37,421 nucleotides of DNA from a virus. The DNA lies in the IMG/VR virus record IMGVR_UViG_3300032163_000055, positions 1-37,421 of that record, one strand, 5' to 3'. The translations under genes were made by a program, and so were the position numbers. Position 1 is the first letter of the stretch. Each line of letters opens with the position of its first letter. Of the stretch, positions 24,171-32,280 are shown in pieces. Under the pieces are notes generated by a model. The model worked only from the letters and a program-made list of their open reading frames with translations, was not told the DNA's origin and did not search any database.

Positions 24171-24899
24171 GCGTGTATCCTCCGTCGATGTTTTGAGGGT
24201 TCCCCGCATACTCTCGACGAGCGCGAGAAACCGACCGCCCCTTGCGGGCGTCGTCACAAGGTCGCATGAAGCGGCCTCGGTGAATTCGGTGACGTAGTTC
24301 ACGTCCATCTTTTCCCCATCGACGGACATTGACCGCTTCTCGACAGCGCCGTCGGCATTGACCGACAAGCCGACATACTCATCGCTGGATAGCGGGAACT
24401 CTTGGCGATAATGAAGGGCGGTGCGTGCTTTTTCACACGCAAGCCGCCCGGTTTCTGATAGGTCGAAATGGAGTTCTCCGATGACGGATCGACGGCCATC
24501 GCCGCCCTCGGCCACGCTGACGTTCTTAAAATAGCCGCACTTATCTTGCACCCGGCGCTCGGGGATATCCTGCTCATCGGTGACGGATGGATGATTCAGA
24601 AAACAGGGCTTGCCTTCGAATATGGCGGGGGCCGACGCGATTGCCTCGCGCCCGTAATAGTTCATGTTGCGACGATTGCCGAGCCCCTCGGAAATAAGCA
24701 CGACGCTGAACTTTATGCCTTCGGCGCCGGCGGGACCGCCTGGCATCACGGCTCCCAATTCGCCCGCCTCGGTCAATCGCTTGGTACTGAACGCACCAAG
24801 GACGACGGCGAGTTCTCTTGACTCGCGCGCCGTCCTTCGTGCTTCCTGCCGCTTGATTTTAGATGGTTTCATTTGCCCGCGCACAGCGACATCGAACAT
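23439..24899 (-). CDS. Prohead protease-scaffold fusion, up to 486 aa
   Basis: Residues about 60-225 look like a serine prohead protease of the herpes-protease fold: KFSVVLISEGLGNRRNMNYY, a His at 103 in FLNHPS and a Ser at 179 in YVGLSVNADG, a likely His/Ser pair. A long charged coiled-coil region (about 244-420) and a helical C-terminus (to 486) form the scaffold part. GTG-free starts at 24899 and 24872 are both possible and neither has a strong Shine-Dalgarno site. The enzyme would cleave the scaffold and capsid N-terminus after assembly. A strong promoter lies 47-76 bp upstream. Confidence 0.75.
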   Translation of the reverse strand: MFDVAVRGQMKPSKIKRQEARRTARESRELAVVLGAFSTKRLTEAGELGAVMPGGPAGAEGIKFSVVLISEGLGNRRNMNYYGREAIASAPAIFEGKPCFLNHPSVTDEQDIPERRVQDKCGYFKNVSVAEGGDGRRSVIGELHFDLSETGRLACEKARTALHYRQEFPLSSDEYVGLSVNADGAVEKRSMSVDGEKMDVNYVTEFTEAASCDLVTTPARGGRFLALVESMRGTLKTSTEDTRMVIKTLEAALAGLSAAEKLTGDKATKSRAEVRESLMALLAKAKESVAAAKKEDEAEESENDDADADDKPGKAGDEPAPKADEPKPKEEEAESDEAKVAKVKQAEADEKAAEAAEMYEKGHAMVAKAVAMGHKIPEAHMPAKKEDESEAEGCGEADEKMESMRLAIKSLLKESGVSEDMVDLKALCKGSLKDAKTVIAQTKKVSESLTRAIVRKLEVPAGHPSKGVSGNAAESNQALFAGVVRK

Positions 24900-24945
24900 C
24901 GCCGCTGTTTCTCAACTTGCGGGCACGACAAGACGCCTCGGCTGA

Positions 24946-24975
24946 AATATAGCACCACGCTCCCGGTTTTGTCAA
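24946..24975 (-). promoter_or_regulatory. Strong sigma70-type promoter for the capsid genes
   Basis: TTGACA (24975-24970), an 18-nt spacer, then TGC-TATATT (24951-24946) gives a consensus -35 box and an extended -10 box. It lies in the only AT-rich gap of the structural region, with AAAAAATAGGGG just upstream. It points at the protease-scaffold-capsid genes, which need the highest output. Confidence 0.75.
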
Positions 24976-24985
24976 CCCCTATTTT

Positions 24986-25168
24986 TTATGCGCGTGGAAC
25001 TTCACGAAGCGTCGATGGCAACGTTGACAGATCAACCTTATCCACCGTCCACAGCTTGACCAGCCGCCCGTCCTTGACCGACATCTCCAGATCGCCGTGA
25101 CGCTTCTCGCGCAAGCGGCGGTACTCCCGCAGGACCAACATCTCGTCTGGCTCCAGATCGTCAGCCAT
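24986..25168 (-). CDS. Small charged protein, 60 aa
   Basis: The ATG at 25168 overlaps the upstream stop as TAATG and follows GAGGGG. The product is charged and helical (DEMLVLREYRRLREKRHGDL) followed by a short strand region. The longer frame to 25294 is not used. No family is recognised. It is the last gene before the capsid promoter. Confidence 0.65.
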   Translation of the reverse strand: MADDLEPDEMLVLREYRRLREKRHGDLEMSVKDGRLVKLWTVDKVDLSTLPSTLREVPRA

Positions 25169-25632
25169 TATCCCCTCGCGAACTGCGCCACGATATCGCC
25201 GTCCTTGCTGATGAACGCCTTGGTGATCTTTAGGTCGCGATATCTCCAACCGCGCTGTCGGCACACATTGAACAGCGCGTCGAGCATTTCGCACAGCACC
25301 TTGTTGAACTGCGAGTTCTGCTTCATCGCCAGCATGAGGTATCCAGACTTGGCGGCGAGGTAGTCGTTCATGTCGCTGTACTGACTCGACAGAAAGGTCG
25401 GCGGGCGACCGATGGCAAGCGTGCTTGACCGAACCGTTGACTTCAGCGTGTCGCCTTCGATGTAAACGTCGCCGAACGTTACGCCCTCAATGGGCCTCCC
25501 GGTGTCCTGACAATCGACGACACATCGCGACAGCACGCCAAGAAAAAGGTTCGCCACGTCCTGATTCTCGCTGGCCCGCGCGGCATGACCCTCGCCCTTC
25601 TGAAGCAGGAATTTCAGTACGCTGTTGTTCAC
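25168..25632 (-). CDS. Hypothetical protein, 154 aa
   Basis: A GTG at 25632 overlaps the MuF stop as GTGA and follows a G-run, so it is preferred to the ATG at 25659. The sequence is alpha/beta, with VANLFLGVLSRCVVDC, EGVTFGDVYIEGDTLKS and a helical segment (YLMLAMKQNSQFNKVLCEML). No family is recognised. It lies in the head gene block after the MuF-like gene. Confidence 0.6.
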   Translation of the reverse strand: MNNSVLKFLLQKGEGHAARASENQDVANLFLGVLSRCVVDCQDTGRPIEGVTFGDVYIEGDTLKSTVRSSTLAIGRPPTFLSSQYSDMNDYLAAKSGYLMLAMKQNSQFNKVLCEMLDALFNVCRQRGWRYRDLKITKAFISKDGDIVAQFARG

Positions 25633-26642
25633 TTGGCCCCCACGATGTTGCCCTGCCAATCCTTAAAGTCGATCCATATGAGCCCGCCGATCTTTCCGGT
25701 TTCGGGGTCACGGAGCGCCATCGCATCGGGCGCGATACCCTTATCATCGAGCGCCCTGGCCTGTTCCGGGTCGAGCGAGCGAAGATACTCCGACCACGCC
25801 TTCGGCACGATGCGCCAATAACATCGGCAGTTCGGGTGAAGCGGGATGGTGTCACCGCCCTTCTCAGCGTCGGCGCGGGAATATCCATCGAGTTCATCGC
25901 AATCCTCGCACGTCGCTTCATCGCCTTCAGCTTGCCAGATTTCCTCGGCCAGCATATCCTCGTTCTCTGCGCCGAACATCACCGATCCCTCGGCCTCGGC
26001 ACGCTGGCGTTCGTTGCGAAATATGCTGTCGATCTTATCCCAAAAATCCATCGACCTGTTCCCGGTGCGCGCGGCGTCAACCTCCTGGGCGGCGTCGTCC
26101 GGCGTGCTGTTATTCAGGGCTCCGAGCGTGATATTTCGGTTCAGCGACTCATCGTAGCCTCGTAACCATTCCCCGAAGCGCTCCAGCCAAGACGCCTCGG
26201 CCTCGGGGCCGCTGTAAACGTGGACAGACCCGGTGACATTGGCTTCCTTCAGCCGTAGCCGCGCGCCGCCGACCTTGGGCCGGACCATTGGCGGGGAGGT
26301 CATATCGAGCATCCAGGCCAGCCGCAGGACCCTTTCCTTCTTCGCTTGGTTCAGATGGGTCGCCATGAAAGGCGCGGCGCTGGCCCCGAACAGGTCGAGG
26401 CACGCTGTCGTATGCTTCTGGATGCGAACCAGCGCCCCGGACGAACGGGCGCGTGACAAGTCCCATACGCCATGCGCGAAAGCCTTACGATATTCCTCAC
26501 GGATGCGCGACTTCATCGTGTACTTCGTCGCTTCCCACATCGTCCGAAGCCGGGCGGTTTCTCGTTCCTCGGCGATGCGAGATGAACCAATCGTGTCGCG
26601 CTCCATGCGCTTCAGCCAGGACTTCTGCTTCGGGTATGCCAT
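25629..26642 (-). CDS. MuF-like (SPP1 gp7-type) head morphogenesis protein, 337 aa
   Basis: The ATG at 26642 follows GAGG at 5 nt. Residues 245-274 carry the MuF signature: Cys245, Cys248, then GGDTIPLHPNCRC with His269, Cys272 and Cys274, likely a zinc-type cluster. The N-terminal 150 residues are helical and basic. These minor head proteins bind the portal and the capsid interior and may travel with the DNA. Position directly after the portal supports the call. Confidence 0.8.
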   Translation of the reverse strand: MAYPKQKSWLKRMERDTIGSSRIAEERETARLRTMWEATKYTMKSRIREEYRKAFAHGVWDLSRARSSGALVRIQKHTTACLDLFGASAAPFMATHLNQAKKERVLRLAWMLDMTSPPMVRPKVGGARLRLKEANVTGSVHVYSGPEAEASWLERFGEWLRGYDESLNRNITLGALNNSTPDDAAQEVDAARTGNRSMDFWDKIDSIFRNERQRAEAEGSVMFGAENEDMLAEEIWQAEGDEATCEDCDELDGYSRADAEKGGDTIPLHPNCRCYWRIVPKAWSEYLRSLDPEQARALDDKGIAPDAMALRDPETGKIGGLIWIDFKDWQGNIVGAK

Positions 26643-26749
26643 CAGGGCCTCGTCCCGAACGACCACGCAATAAACAATGAGATTCCCGCGCCCAGGAATA
26701 GCCCGCACACGAAGGCGTCGAACACATCCAGCATGGTCGGCTGGTTCAT
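26642..26749 (-). CDS. Tiny membrane protein between portal and MuF, 35 aa
   Basis: It is too short for normal gene calling. It starts at ATG 26749, which overlaps the portal stop (TAATG), and stops at TGA overlapping the MuF ATG (TGATG). The product has one membrane-type helix (FVCGLFLGAGISLFIAW) with a short basic end (GTRP). The two exact junctions make chance unlikely. Confidence 0.6.
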   Translation of the reverse strand: MNQPTMLDVFDAFVCGLFLGAGISLFIAWSFGTRP

Positions 26750-28605
26750 TACAGCGATCCCATGTCCTTCTTCAGCCCGACCTTGCCCTCGCCGTGAATC
26801 TCCGAGCCGCCTTCTGCGTCGGGGTCATCAGCGGGCTGGCGGGAGTCGGGCGGCATAACGCCGGACGCCTTGGTCAGATCATCTTTCTGAAGGTCGCCGA
26901 TGCGCTTCTGCTCGTCCTCGTAGTCGTATGTCGTGATGTTCATTTCGGCGGCGTACATTTGACCAGCGGTGTCCTTGGCGATATACCCGGATGCCTCCCC
27001 GGCCATGATGTTCTTCACCGTTTCGCTGGTCGTGTCTTTGGTCACGGACGGGAACACGAACTCGATATCGCCGTCCTCGTACGCCACGCCAGCCTGTTCC
27101 ATCGCCACTTCAGCGATGCGCGTCAGTAAATCTTCGAACTCGGCCTTGATTTCCTCGATGACCTTCGCGAAGGGCTCCGAAGCAACTAGGGCCGTCGCTC
27201 GATTGCCGCCGCCCTGAGAGAGGACGTTCAGATGATCCTTCGGGATGCCGATGGACGTCGCGATCAGCGACATAATCTCGGCGGCGGTGTCGGTCGTGCC
27301 AGCCGATGCCCCGGCCTGGGACGGGCTCATCGCCTTACGCTCGATGGCCTTGTTGTGCGCGAAGATGGAGCCGGGCGAAGGCATCCCGCTGTACTTCGAC
27401 AGATGGGCGCTGATGTCGGAGTCGGACCCGTCGATGCAATCGTCCCAAATGAACGACGAACGCAACCACTCGCCGATGACGCGAGCGTTGTACAGGTCTT
27501 TGATGCGCTTCAACCAGCCCAGGATCGGGAACAGCCACGACCGCCCGCGCTTCTCGTTGCTGACGCATTGCGACTTAATGTGAAGCACCCGGTCCCACGG
27601 AAGCTGTCGGATGATGAACTCGATGGACTTCACCTTCTCCGCGCCCGGCACGCCAGGGACTTGCTTCCCGGTAAATTGCGCGTACTGCGTCGGGTACTGC
27701 TGATGATAATAATACACGTCCTCAATATTGTCGGGGTCCGTGATGACATCCCAAACAGTCGAAGGGTCGATGCTCTGCCACAGCGCCTTATCGATCATCA
27801 GTTCGCCGTACAGCAAGAACTCGCGAATCCAGAATCGCGACACCTTCTTCTTGATGCCGTACTTCTTATCGAAGTCGTCCCAAGCCTTCTGTTGCTGATC
27901 GTTCCCCTTCTTCGCGATGGCGCTGTACCCGCGCCCCATGGAATACTGCGCCAGGATATTGATGACGCGCTTGGCGACCGGGTTGTGGTTCCACATTTCA
28001 AATGCGCGAGCGTGCATGGCGAGATAGTCGTATAGGTATAACTGCTTGAAATGCGGCCCGCCCATGATCGGCGTGTACTCGGTGTATTGCGCCGGGTCAT
28101 AATTGCCGATGGCCGTGTCGAAATCAAAGCCATCGCCCTCGACCAGCCCGGCCTCGCGCGCCTTTCGCATCGCCGCTTCACGGATCGACTGACGCTCCAG
28201 CCATCCCTTACGGTGCGCTTCCATCAGCTTTTCGGACTCAACGGCCCTCGACTTGAACGCCGCCGTGCCTTCTATCTTCTCGATAGTGTACGGGCGCTGA
28301 CCCTTCATCGACTCGATGAGCCCGGCGTCCTTCAACAGCTTCCCGTCTGGATTGTAGCGCCCAGCGAACAGGTATGCCTCGCGCACGGATGACTCGTCTT
28401 TCGACAGGGACTCCATGAACGCGACGATGGGCGCCCTGACGGGCGTGGTCGCGAGCGCTTCAAATTCGTTATCGGCGTCGTACTGCTCGGCGTGACCTTG
28501 ACCAGCGGAAGGCTTCGTCGCGGCGGGAGGCTTGGGCGTCATCCAATCACCCGGCTTGCTTCGTGTGAATCCGAGCCACGCCGCCAGCATGTCAAAAGAT
28601 TTCAT
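26749..28605 (-). CDS. Portal protein, 618 aa
   Basis: It lies after the large terminase and before the MuF-like gene. Recognisable portal features include a helical wing region (NPVAKRVINILAQYSMGRGY), a central core (FWIREFLLYGELMIDKALW, with PSTVWDVITDPDNIEDVYYY), a stem-like part (GRSWLFPILGWLKRIKDLYN), and an Ala-rich tail loop region (GGGNRATALVASEPFAKVIE). GGAGG precedes the ATG. Twelve copies would form the DNA channel at the capsid vertex. Confidence 0.85.
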   Translation of the reverse strand: MKSFDMLAAWLGFTRSKPGDWMTPKPPAATKPSAGQGHAEQYDADNEFEALATTPVRAPIVAFMESLSKDESSVREAYLFAGRYNPDGKLLKDAGLIESMKGQRPYTIEKIEGTAAFKSRAVESEKLMEAHRKGWLERQSIREAAMRKAREAGLVEGDGFDFDTAIGNYDPAQYTEYTPIMGGPHFKQLYLYDYLAMHARAFEMWNHNPVAKRVINILAQYSMGRGYSAIAKKGNDQQQKAWDDFDKKYGIKKKVSRFWIREFLLYGELMIDKALWQSIDPSTVWDVITDPDNIEDVYYYHQQYPTQYAQFTGKQVPGVPGAEKVKSIEFIIRQLPWDRVLHIKSQCVSNEKRGRSWLFPILGWLKRIKDLYNARVIGEWLRSSFIWDDCIDGSDSDISAHLSKYSGMPSPGSIFAHNKAIERKAMSPSQAGASAGTTDTAAEIMSLIATSIGIPKDHLNVLSQGGGNRATALVASEPFAKVIEEIKAEFEDLLTRIAEVAMEQAGVAYEDGDIEFVFPSVTKDTTSETVKNIMAGEASGYIAKDTAGQMYAAEMNITTYDYEDEQKRIGDLQKDDLTKASGVMPPDSRQPADDPDAEGGSEIHGEGKVGLKKDMGSL

Positions 28606-28614
28606 ACGCCTCCG

Positions 28615-30102
28615 TTACGCCCAATCCGGCCTCTGCTTCGTCGCCGTCCACGGCGCGCCGACGTTCGTACTGTACCCTGCCGCTGGCGCGCCGCTTGTCC
28701 TCGCCCGCATGTACTGAACCGCTTGCGTCATGCTGTCAACGTCGTCGTCGTGTTCGGCGTACGGAAACTCGCAAAGATTTTCACGGAAGTCCACCACCCA
28801 CGGACACGATTGCGCTTCCGGCAAGAACACCATCCCGGCTTCGATGGTCGGTGCGACCATATTAACACGAACCACCTTGTCTTTGTCAACCTTCACCGGG
28901 ACGATGGGCAACTTCAACAGCTTCAAGTCTTGAATCAACGATTGCCCGCTTGATGCGTCCTCGACGAGAAGTGCTTGCGCTGGCCTCGCCGCGAACTGTT
29001 CCATCACCTCGCGCTTCAGCGCGGGGTATTCCATCTTCCCTTTCACGCGATGCAGTAGGCAGAATCCTTCCGTCGTCGCGCTCCAGTACGTCCCTACCGA
29101 GTAATCGTTTTGCTCGCCCTCTTTAACCGCCGTGTCCCAAGACCAAATACGGAACAACTCGCCCCGCATCGGCATCGCCGGATTATAACTCCTAAACCAC
29201 GCGCGTTTCAATAGCGCTCCTTCTTCCGCGCTCGGTCTTTGGAGATATTGCGCTTGGTAGGCACGCGATCCCATCAGGATTTTGAGGGGAGCAAGTTCCG
29301 CTTCGCTGTCACGTTCAGGTGCGAGCAACTGTCCAGACTCCTTCACGATGACGCGACCGGACATGGGAAGGATGTACTCGGTACGCTCATCGTAGCTTAC
29401 TGGCATAATAAGCTGGGTCCATCCACCGCGCTTCGTGAGGTGTGCCGTCACGTCTTGGGCGTGTAGCCTCTGCTCGACAAATACCATCTTCCCGGTTCGC
29501 TTGTCGTCAAGACGGCTTGACCATGTGTGGTCGATGAAGTCCAACGTTCGTTCTCGTTCAGCAACGCTTTCGGCCATGTCGGGATTCAGAACGTCGTCAC
29601 CAATCAGCGTGTCGCCGCCCTTGCCCGTCACAGTTCCCCCGGTGCTGGTTGCGGTCATGAGGCCGCGCCGGGTGTTCTCAAACTCCGTCTTGACGTTTTG
29701 GTCCGTCGCCATACACACAAGGTTCCCCCACCTCGCCCGGAAGTCGGGGCTCTCCAATATGCGACGACGCTTTATGGAATGTTGGGTTGATAGGCCGGAT
29801 GAGTACGAACAGAACATGAAGCGCCGGGAAGGGAACTGCGTCCACTCCCACACAGGCCACATGACCGTCACGATGTTGCTCTTGCCGTATCTTGGGGGGA
29901 TGTTCACGATGAGCCGCAACAGCTTCCCATAGGTTACGGCTTCAAGGTGTTCGCATATCACGTCCAGGTACTCGCTGTCGATGAACGCTCGCCCTGGCTC
30001 AATGACAGTCCAGAAGTCCGTGACGAACTGCTTCAACCTGATCTGCTCGGCACTTACGTCCCTCGCTATCGCGAGGAGAATGTTACTCGTCAGCGGCTTC
30101 AT
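28615..30102 (-). CDS. terL: Terminase large subunit, 495 aa
   Basis: The ATPase part has a Walker A variant PPRYGKS at residues 69-75 and a Walker B region LIGDD at 166-170. The nuclease part has acidic residues in WDTAVKEG (Asp323), VEDASSG (Glu381, Asp382) and HDDDVDSM (about 452-456). It starts 20 bp inside the end of terS. The longer frame to 30162 is disfavoured. With TerS it packages DNA into the prohead through the portal. The headful or cos mode cannot be told from sequence. Confidence 0.9.
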   Translation of the reverse strand: MKPLTSNILLAIARDVSAEQIRLKQFVTDFWTVIEPGRAFIDSEYLDVICEHLEAVTYGKLLRLIVNIPPRYGKSNIVTVMWPVWEWTQFPSRRFMFCSYSSGLSTQHSIKRRRILESPDFRARWGNLVCMATDQNVKTEFENTRRGLMTATSTGGTVTGKGGDTLIGDDVLNPDMAESVAERERTLDFIDHTWSSRLDDKRTGKMVFVEQRLHAQDVTAHLTKRGGWTQLIMPVSYDERTEYILPMSGRVIVKESGQLLAPERDSEAELAPLKILMGSRAYQAQYLQRPSAEEGALLKRAWFRSYNPAMPMRGELFRIWSWDTAVKEGEQNDYSVGTYWSATTEGFCLLHRVKGKMEYPALKREVMEQFAARPAQALLVEDASSGQSLIQDLKLLKLPIVPVKVDKDKVVRVNMVAPTIEAGMVFLPEAQSCPWVVDFRENLCEFPYAEHDDDVDSMTQAVQYMRARTSGAPAAGYSTNVGAPWTATKQRPDWA

Positions 30103-30580
30103 TGGGCTTGAAGCGCTTGGCGATGGTTGCAAGGTCAGCGGCCAGCATCTTCCTGAAACCAAGCTGGTGCTGACAGGCCGGGCATACGTCGGGCATCCTT
30201 GAATGTACGATCCCCACGATGGACTTCACGACCTCTTGGGCCGACTCGTTCGTTTCCGCAGACCCAAGGTGGAGGTTATCCTTCCTTCCGAAATCCTTGC
30301 TGTGGCGGCGCTCCAGCCACCAAGCCGACGCTTGCCAGCTATTTTGCGCGGCCACCTGGACCACACCAACGTTCCGGCTGATCGCTTCGGCATCGCTCTT
30401 TTTAACACGCTCCGCGAAGTCCGGGTTGTCTGCCACGTACTCATACAGGGTGGACTCCCCGATCCCAGCTATTGCGGCGGCGTGTTTGCGGGGAACTCCG
30501 TTACGAATCTCGCGGCAAATGACCTCGATCAACTCAGGCGTTAACTTGGTTTTGCGCCCCATCTTTCGCTTTCTTTTCAT
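30083..30580 (-). CDS. terS: Terminase small subunit, 165 aa
   Basis: The N-terminal helix-turn-helix (TPELIEVICREIRNGVPRKH, then GIGESTLYEYVADNPDFAER) matches small terminases that recognise the packaging site. The middle is helical and forms the oligomer core, and a C-terminal piece has a CPAC motif. It overlaps the end of the upstream methyltransferase-like gene by 47 bp. The ATG at 30580 has only a weak Shine-Dalgarno site, and ATG 30562 is possible. Confidence 0.85.
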   Translation of the reverse strand: MKRKRKMGRKTKLTPELIEVICREIRNGVPRKHAAAIAGIGESTLYEYVADNPDFAERVKKSDAEAISRNVGVVQVAAQNSWQASAWWLERRHSKDFGRKDNLHLGSAETNESAQEVVKSIVGIVHSRMPDVCPACQHQLGFRKMLAADLATIAKRFKPNEAADE

Positions 30581-31766
30581 TGGCTTTCTTTATTTCAAGG
30601 GCATCCAACGTCAACTCACACATCCGTCCGAGGATCGTCGTGATGTTCCGAATGTTCTCCGACTTGGCTACTTTGCGCGCGGCGACCTTGAAGGCGTCAA
30701 AGGTCGGCCTATCGGCAACAAGTATGTCCGAACCACACTCCGCTGTCAAGACCTCGACGACTTCTTCGAATTTCTTACGCTGGTGGGGGAGGAACACGAT
30801 ATTGACCACCTCAAAGTCGATAGGGAGGGTGATATTCTGGAATCCAGCGGTTTCAAACTTCACTTTGAGGTCGATTTCTTCGATGGCGGCTTCGATTTTG
30901 GCTTCCACGTCACCGATCAGGTCGTACAACTCCTTCAACTTTTGTGGGTCGTCCTTGCCGTTTATTGCGTTGTGGGCCAACTGCTTCGCCATTCGGGATT
31001 CTGCGAGTTCCTCGGGCTTGGTGACGAGGAAGTATTCGTACTTGTCCTTGCCGACCTCCTCCGCGAAGAACACCTCGCCCTTTTCGAACGGCTTCAAATC
31101 CTTGCCGTAGTATGACCAAATGAAGGACGCCGGGTTGCGCCGGGACTCGTCGAACAAGTCACCGAACTCCTTCTTAAAATCGAGTTGCGCCACCCCGCTT
31201 TGCTCGGCCCCGGCCTCAACCTTGAACATCTTCTCATAGCCACGGCTGTACGCGGGGGCATGGATTATGACAACCGAATCGGCGGCGGGGGTGCTGATGA
31301 TGTCACGGAGGTCGCGCTCGACGTATGTGACCCCTGATAGGGCCGCTTTGTTCTTCGCCAACAGCGCCCCCACAGCGCCCGCGTGCTGGGCTATATTCTC
31401 CCGGTAGTGGTGCTTGTACTGAGCCTCGTAAACCACCTCATCCCGAAGCTGGGCGATTTTGAATAGGGTGATGATCCATCCCGCCTTAACCTCCTCGGGG
31501 AGCCCATCGGGAACGCCCGGATAGTCCGGCACGGGCTTTCCGGCGTAGTAGTACCCAAGCACCTTTGAGAAAAAGCTGATGTCGGACAACTCGATGTTCT
31601 CGGGCTTGTACCCCGCCGCGATGGCGACGCTTGCCAGCTTCATCGTGCCACAACACGGGATCAACAGCTTCGGCTTGGTCTTGACGAGGATGGACAGGGC
31701 ATCGTGGTAAAACGAGCATTGCACCTGTTTGGAAACACCGAGGAAAACGCTCTCGATGTTTTTCAT
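30534..31766 (-). CDS. Methyltransferase-fold protein with a degenerate catalytic motif, 410 aa
   Basis: Residues 30-70 look like the SAM-binding Rossmann core (KLLIPCCGTMKLASVAIAAG, then IELSDISFFSKVLGYY). At the place of the DPPY motif of N6-adenine DNA methyltransferases stands HAPAYSRGYEKMF, so the catalytic D/N-P-P-Y is not intact. The second half is helical and charged. It may be a DNA modification enzyme with changed chemistry, or a DNA-binding relative that lost methylation. The start at 31766 is only 5 nt from the tRNA-like element and has no clear Shine-Dalgarno site. Confidence 0.55.
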   Translation of the reverse strand: MKNIESVFLGVSKQVQCSFYHDALSILVKTKPKLLIPCCGTMKLASVAIAAGYKPENIELSDISFFSKVLGYYYAGKPVPDYPGVPDGLPEEVKAGWIITLFKIAQLRDEVVYEAQYKHHYRENIAQHAGAVGALLAKNKAALSGVTYVERDLRDIISTPAADSVVIIHAPAYSRGYEKMFKVEAGAEQSGVAQLDFKKEFGDLFDESRRNPASFIWSYYGKDLKPFEKGEVFFAEEVGKDKYEYFLVTKPEELAESRMAKQLAHNAINGKDDPQKLKELYDLIGDVEAKIEAAIEEIDLKVKFETAGFQNITLPIDFEVVNIVFLPHQRKKFEEVVEVLTAECGSDILVADRPTFDAFKVAARKVAKSENIRNITTILGRMCELTLDALEIKKANEKKAKDGAQNQVNA

Positions 31767-31770
31767 GAAA

Positions 31771-31845
31771 TGGCTGCGGGTCCAGGGATCACACCTGTAT
31801 CTTCGGAGCAGAGCCCCGACGTCCTAGTAATTAGACGACCCCGCA
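31771..31845 (-). tRNA. tRNA-like element, Gln-type sequence with altered invariant positions
   Basis: 75 nt fold as a cloverleaf: TGCGGGG pairs with ACCCGCA (6 of 7), discriminator G and encoded CCA, D-stem GTCT/GGAC, anticodon stem TCGGG/TCCGA, 4 of 5 pairs in the T-stem. The overall sequence resembles bacterial tRNA-Gln(CUG). Departures: the loop GCTCTGC lacks U33 and puts UCU, not CUG, at 34-36; D-loop AATTACTA lacks G18-G19; T-loop TGTGATC lacks T55-C56. It may be a degenerate or decoy tRNA. Confidence 0.55.
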
Positions 31846-31854
31846 ATGGAACGG

Positions 31855-32244
31855 TTAAAACAAAACGATTTGATTGTCGGGCGGCGGCGGTTCGTGGCCC
31901 CACTCGGGAACGAACACTCCTGTCTTTCGCTGAATCCAATCCGCAACCATCCGTCTGTGACACCAATCGCCCGGCTTTTCGAAACACATCATAGCCTTTC
32001 CGTCGAATCGTTTCAATAGAGTGGCCGGGTTGAACCTCGACAGCACCTCGTCCTCGTACATTTTGACCCACGCCTCTCGCCCAATGATGCTCGACGCGAA
32101 TGGACCCTTGGGCATCATCTTCCACGGCGGGGCAAGCTTGGGCTCCCAATCCTCGCAATCCACGGCCCACGACGGAACCATGTTGCTGATCGCAACGCCC
32201 GGAATATCTCGCTTCCGGTTGGAGTAATAGGAAGTGAATAACAT
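31855..32244 (-). CDS. DUF488-like protein, 129 aa
   Basis: The C-terminal CFEKPGDWCHRRMVADWIQR block is the signature of DUF488 family proteins, with MLFTSYYSNRKRDIPGVAIS at the start also typical. DUF488 function is unknown. The order DUF488-like gene, tRNA-like element, methyltransferase-fold gene suggests a nucleic acid modification or defence-evasion group. A promoter -10 box lies 7 nt before the ATG, so the mRNA may be leaderless. Confidence 0.75.
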   Translation of the reverse strand: MLFTSYYSNRKRDIPGVAISNMVPSWAVDCEDWEPKLAPPWKMMPKGPFASSIIGREAWVKMYEDEVLSRFNPATLLKRFDGKAMMCFEKPGDWCHRRMVADWIQRKTGVFVPEWGHEPPPPDNQIVLF

Positions 32245-32251
32245 TCCTCAT

Positions 32252-32280
32252 AGCATAACAGGTTTCACGCATTATTGCAA
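32252..32280 (-). promoter_or_regulatory. Promoter upstream of the DUF488-tRNA-methyltransferase-terminase genes
   Basis: TTGCAA (32280-32275), 17-nt spacer, then TGT-TATGCT (32257-32252). The extended -10 compensates for a moderate -35. The -10 ends 7 nt before the DUF488-like ATG, so transcription should begin at or near the start codon. It partly overlaps the end of the preceding tiny gene. Confidence 0.6.
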
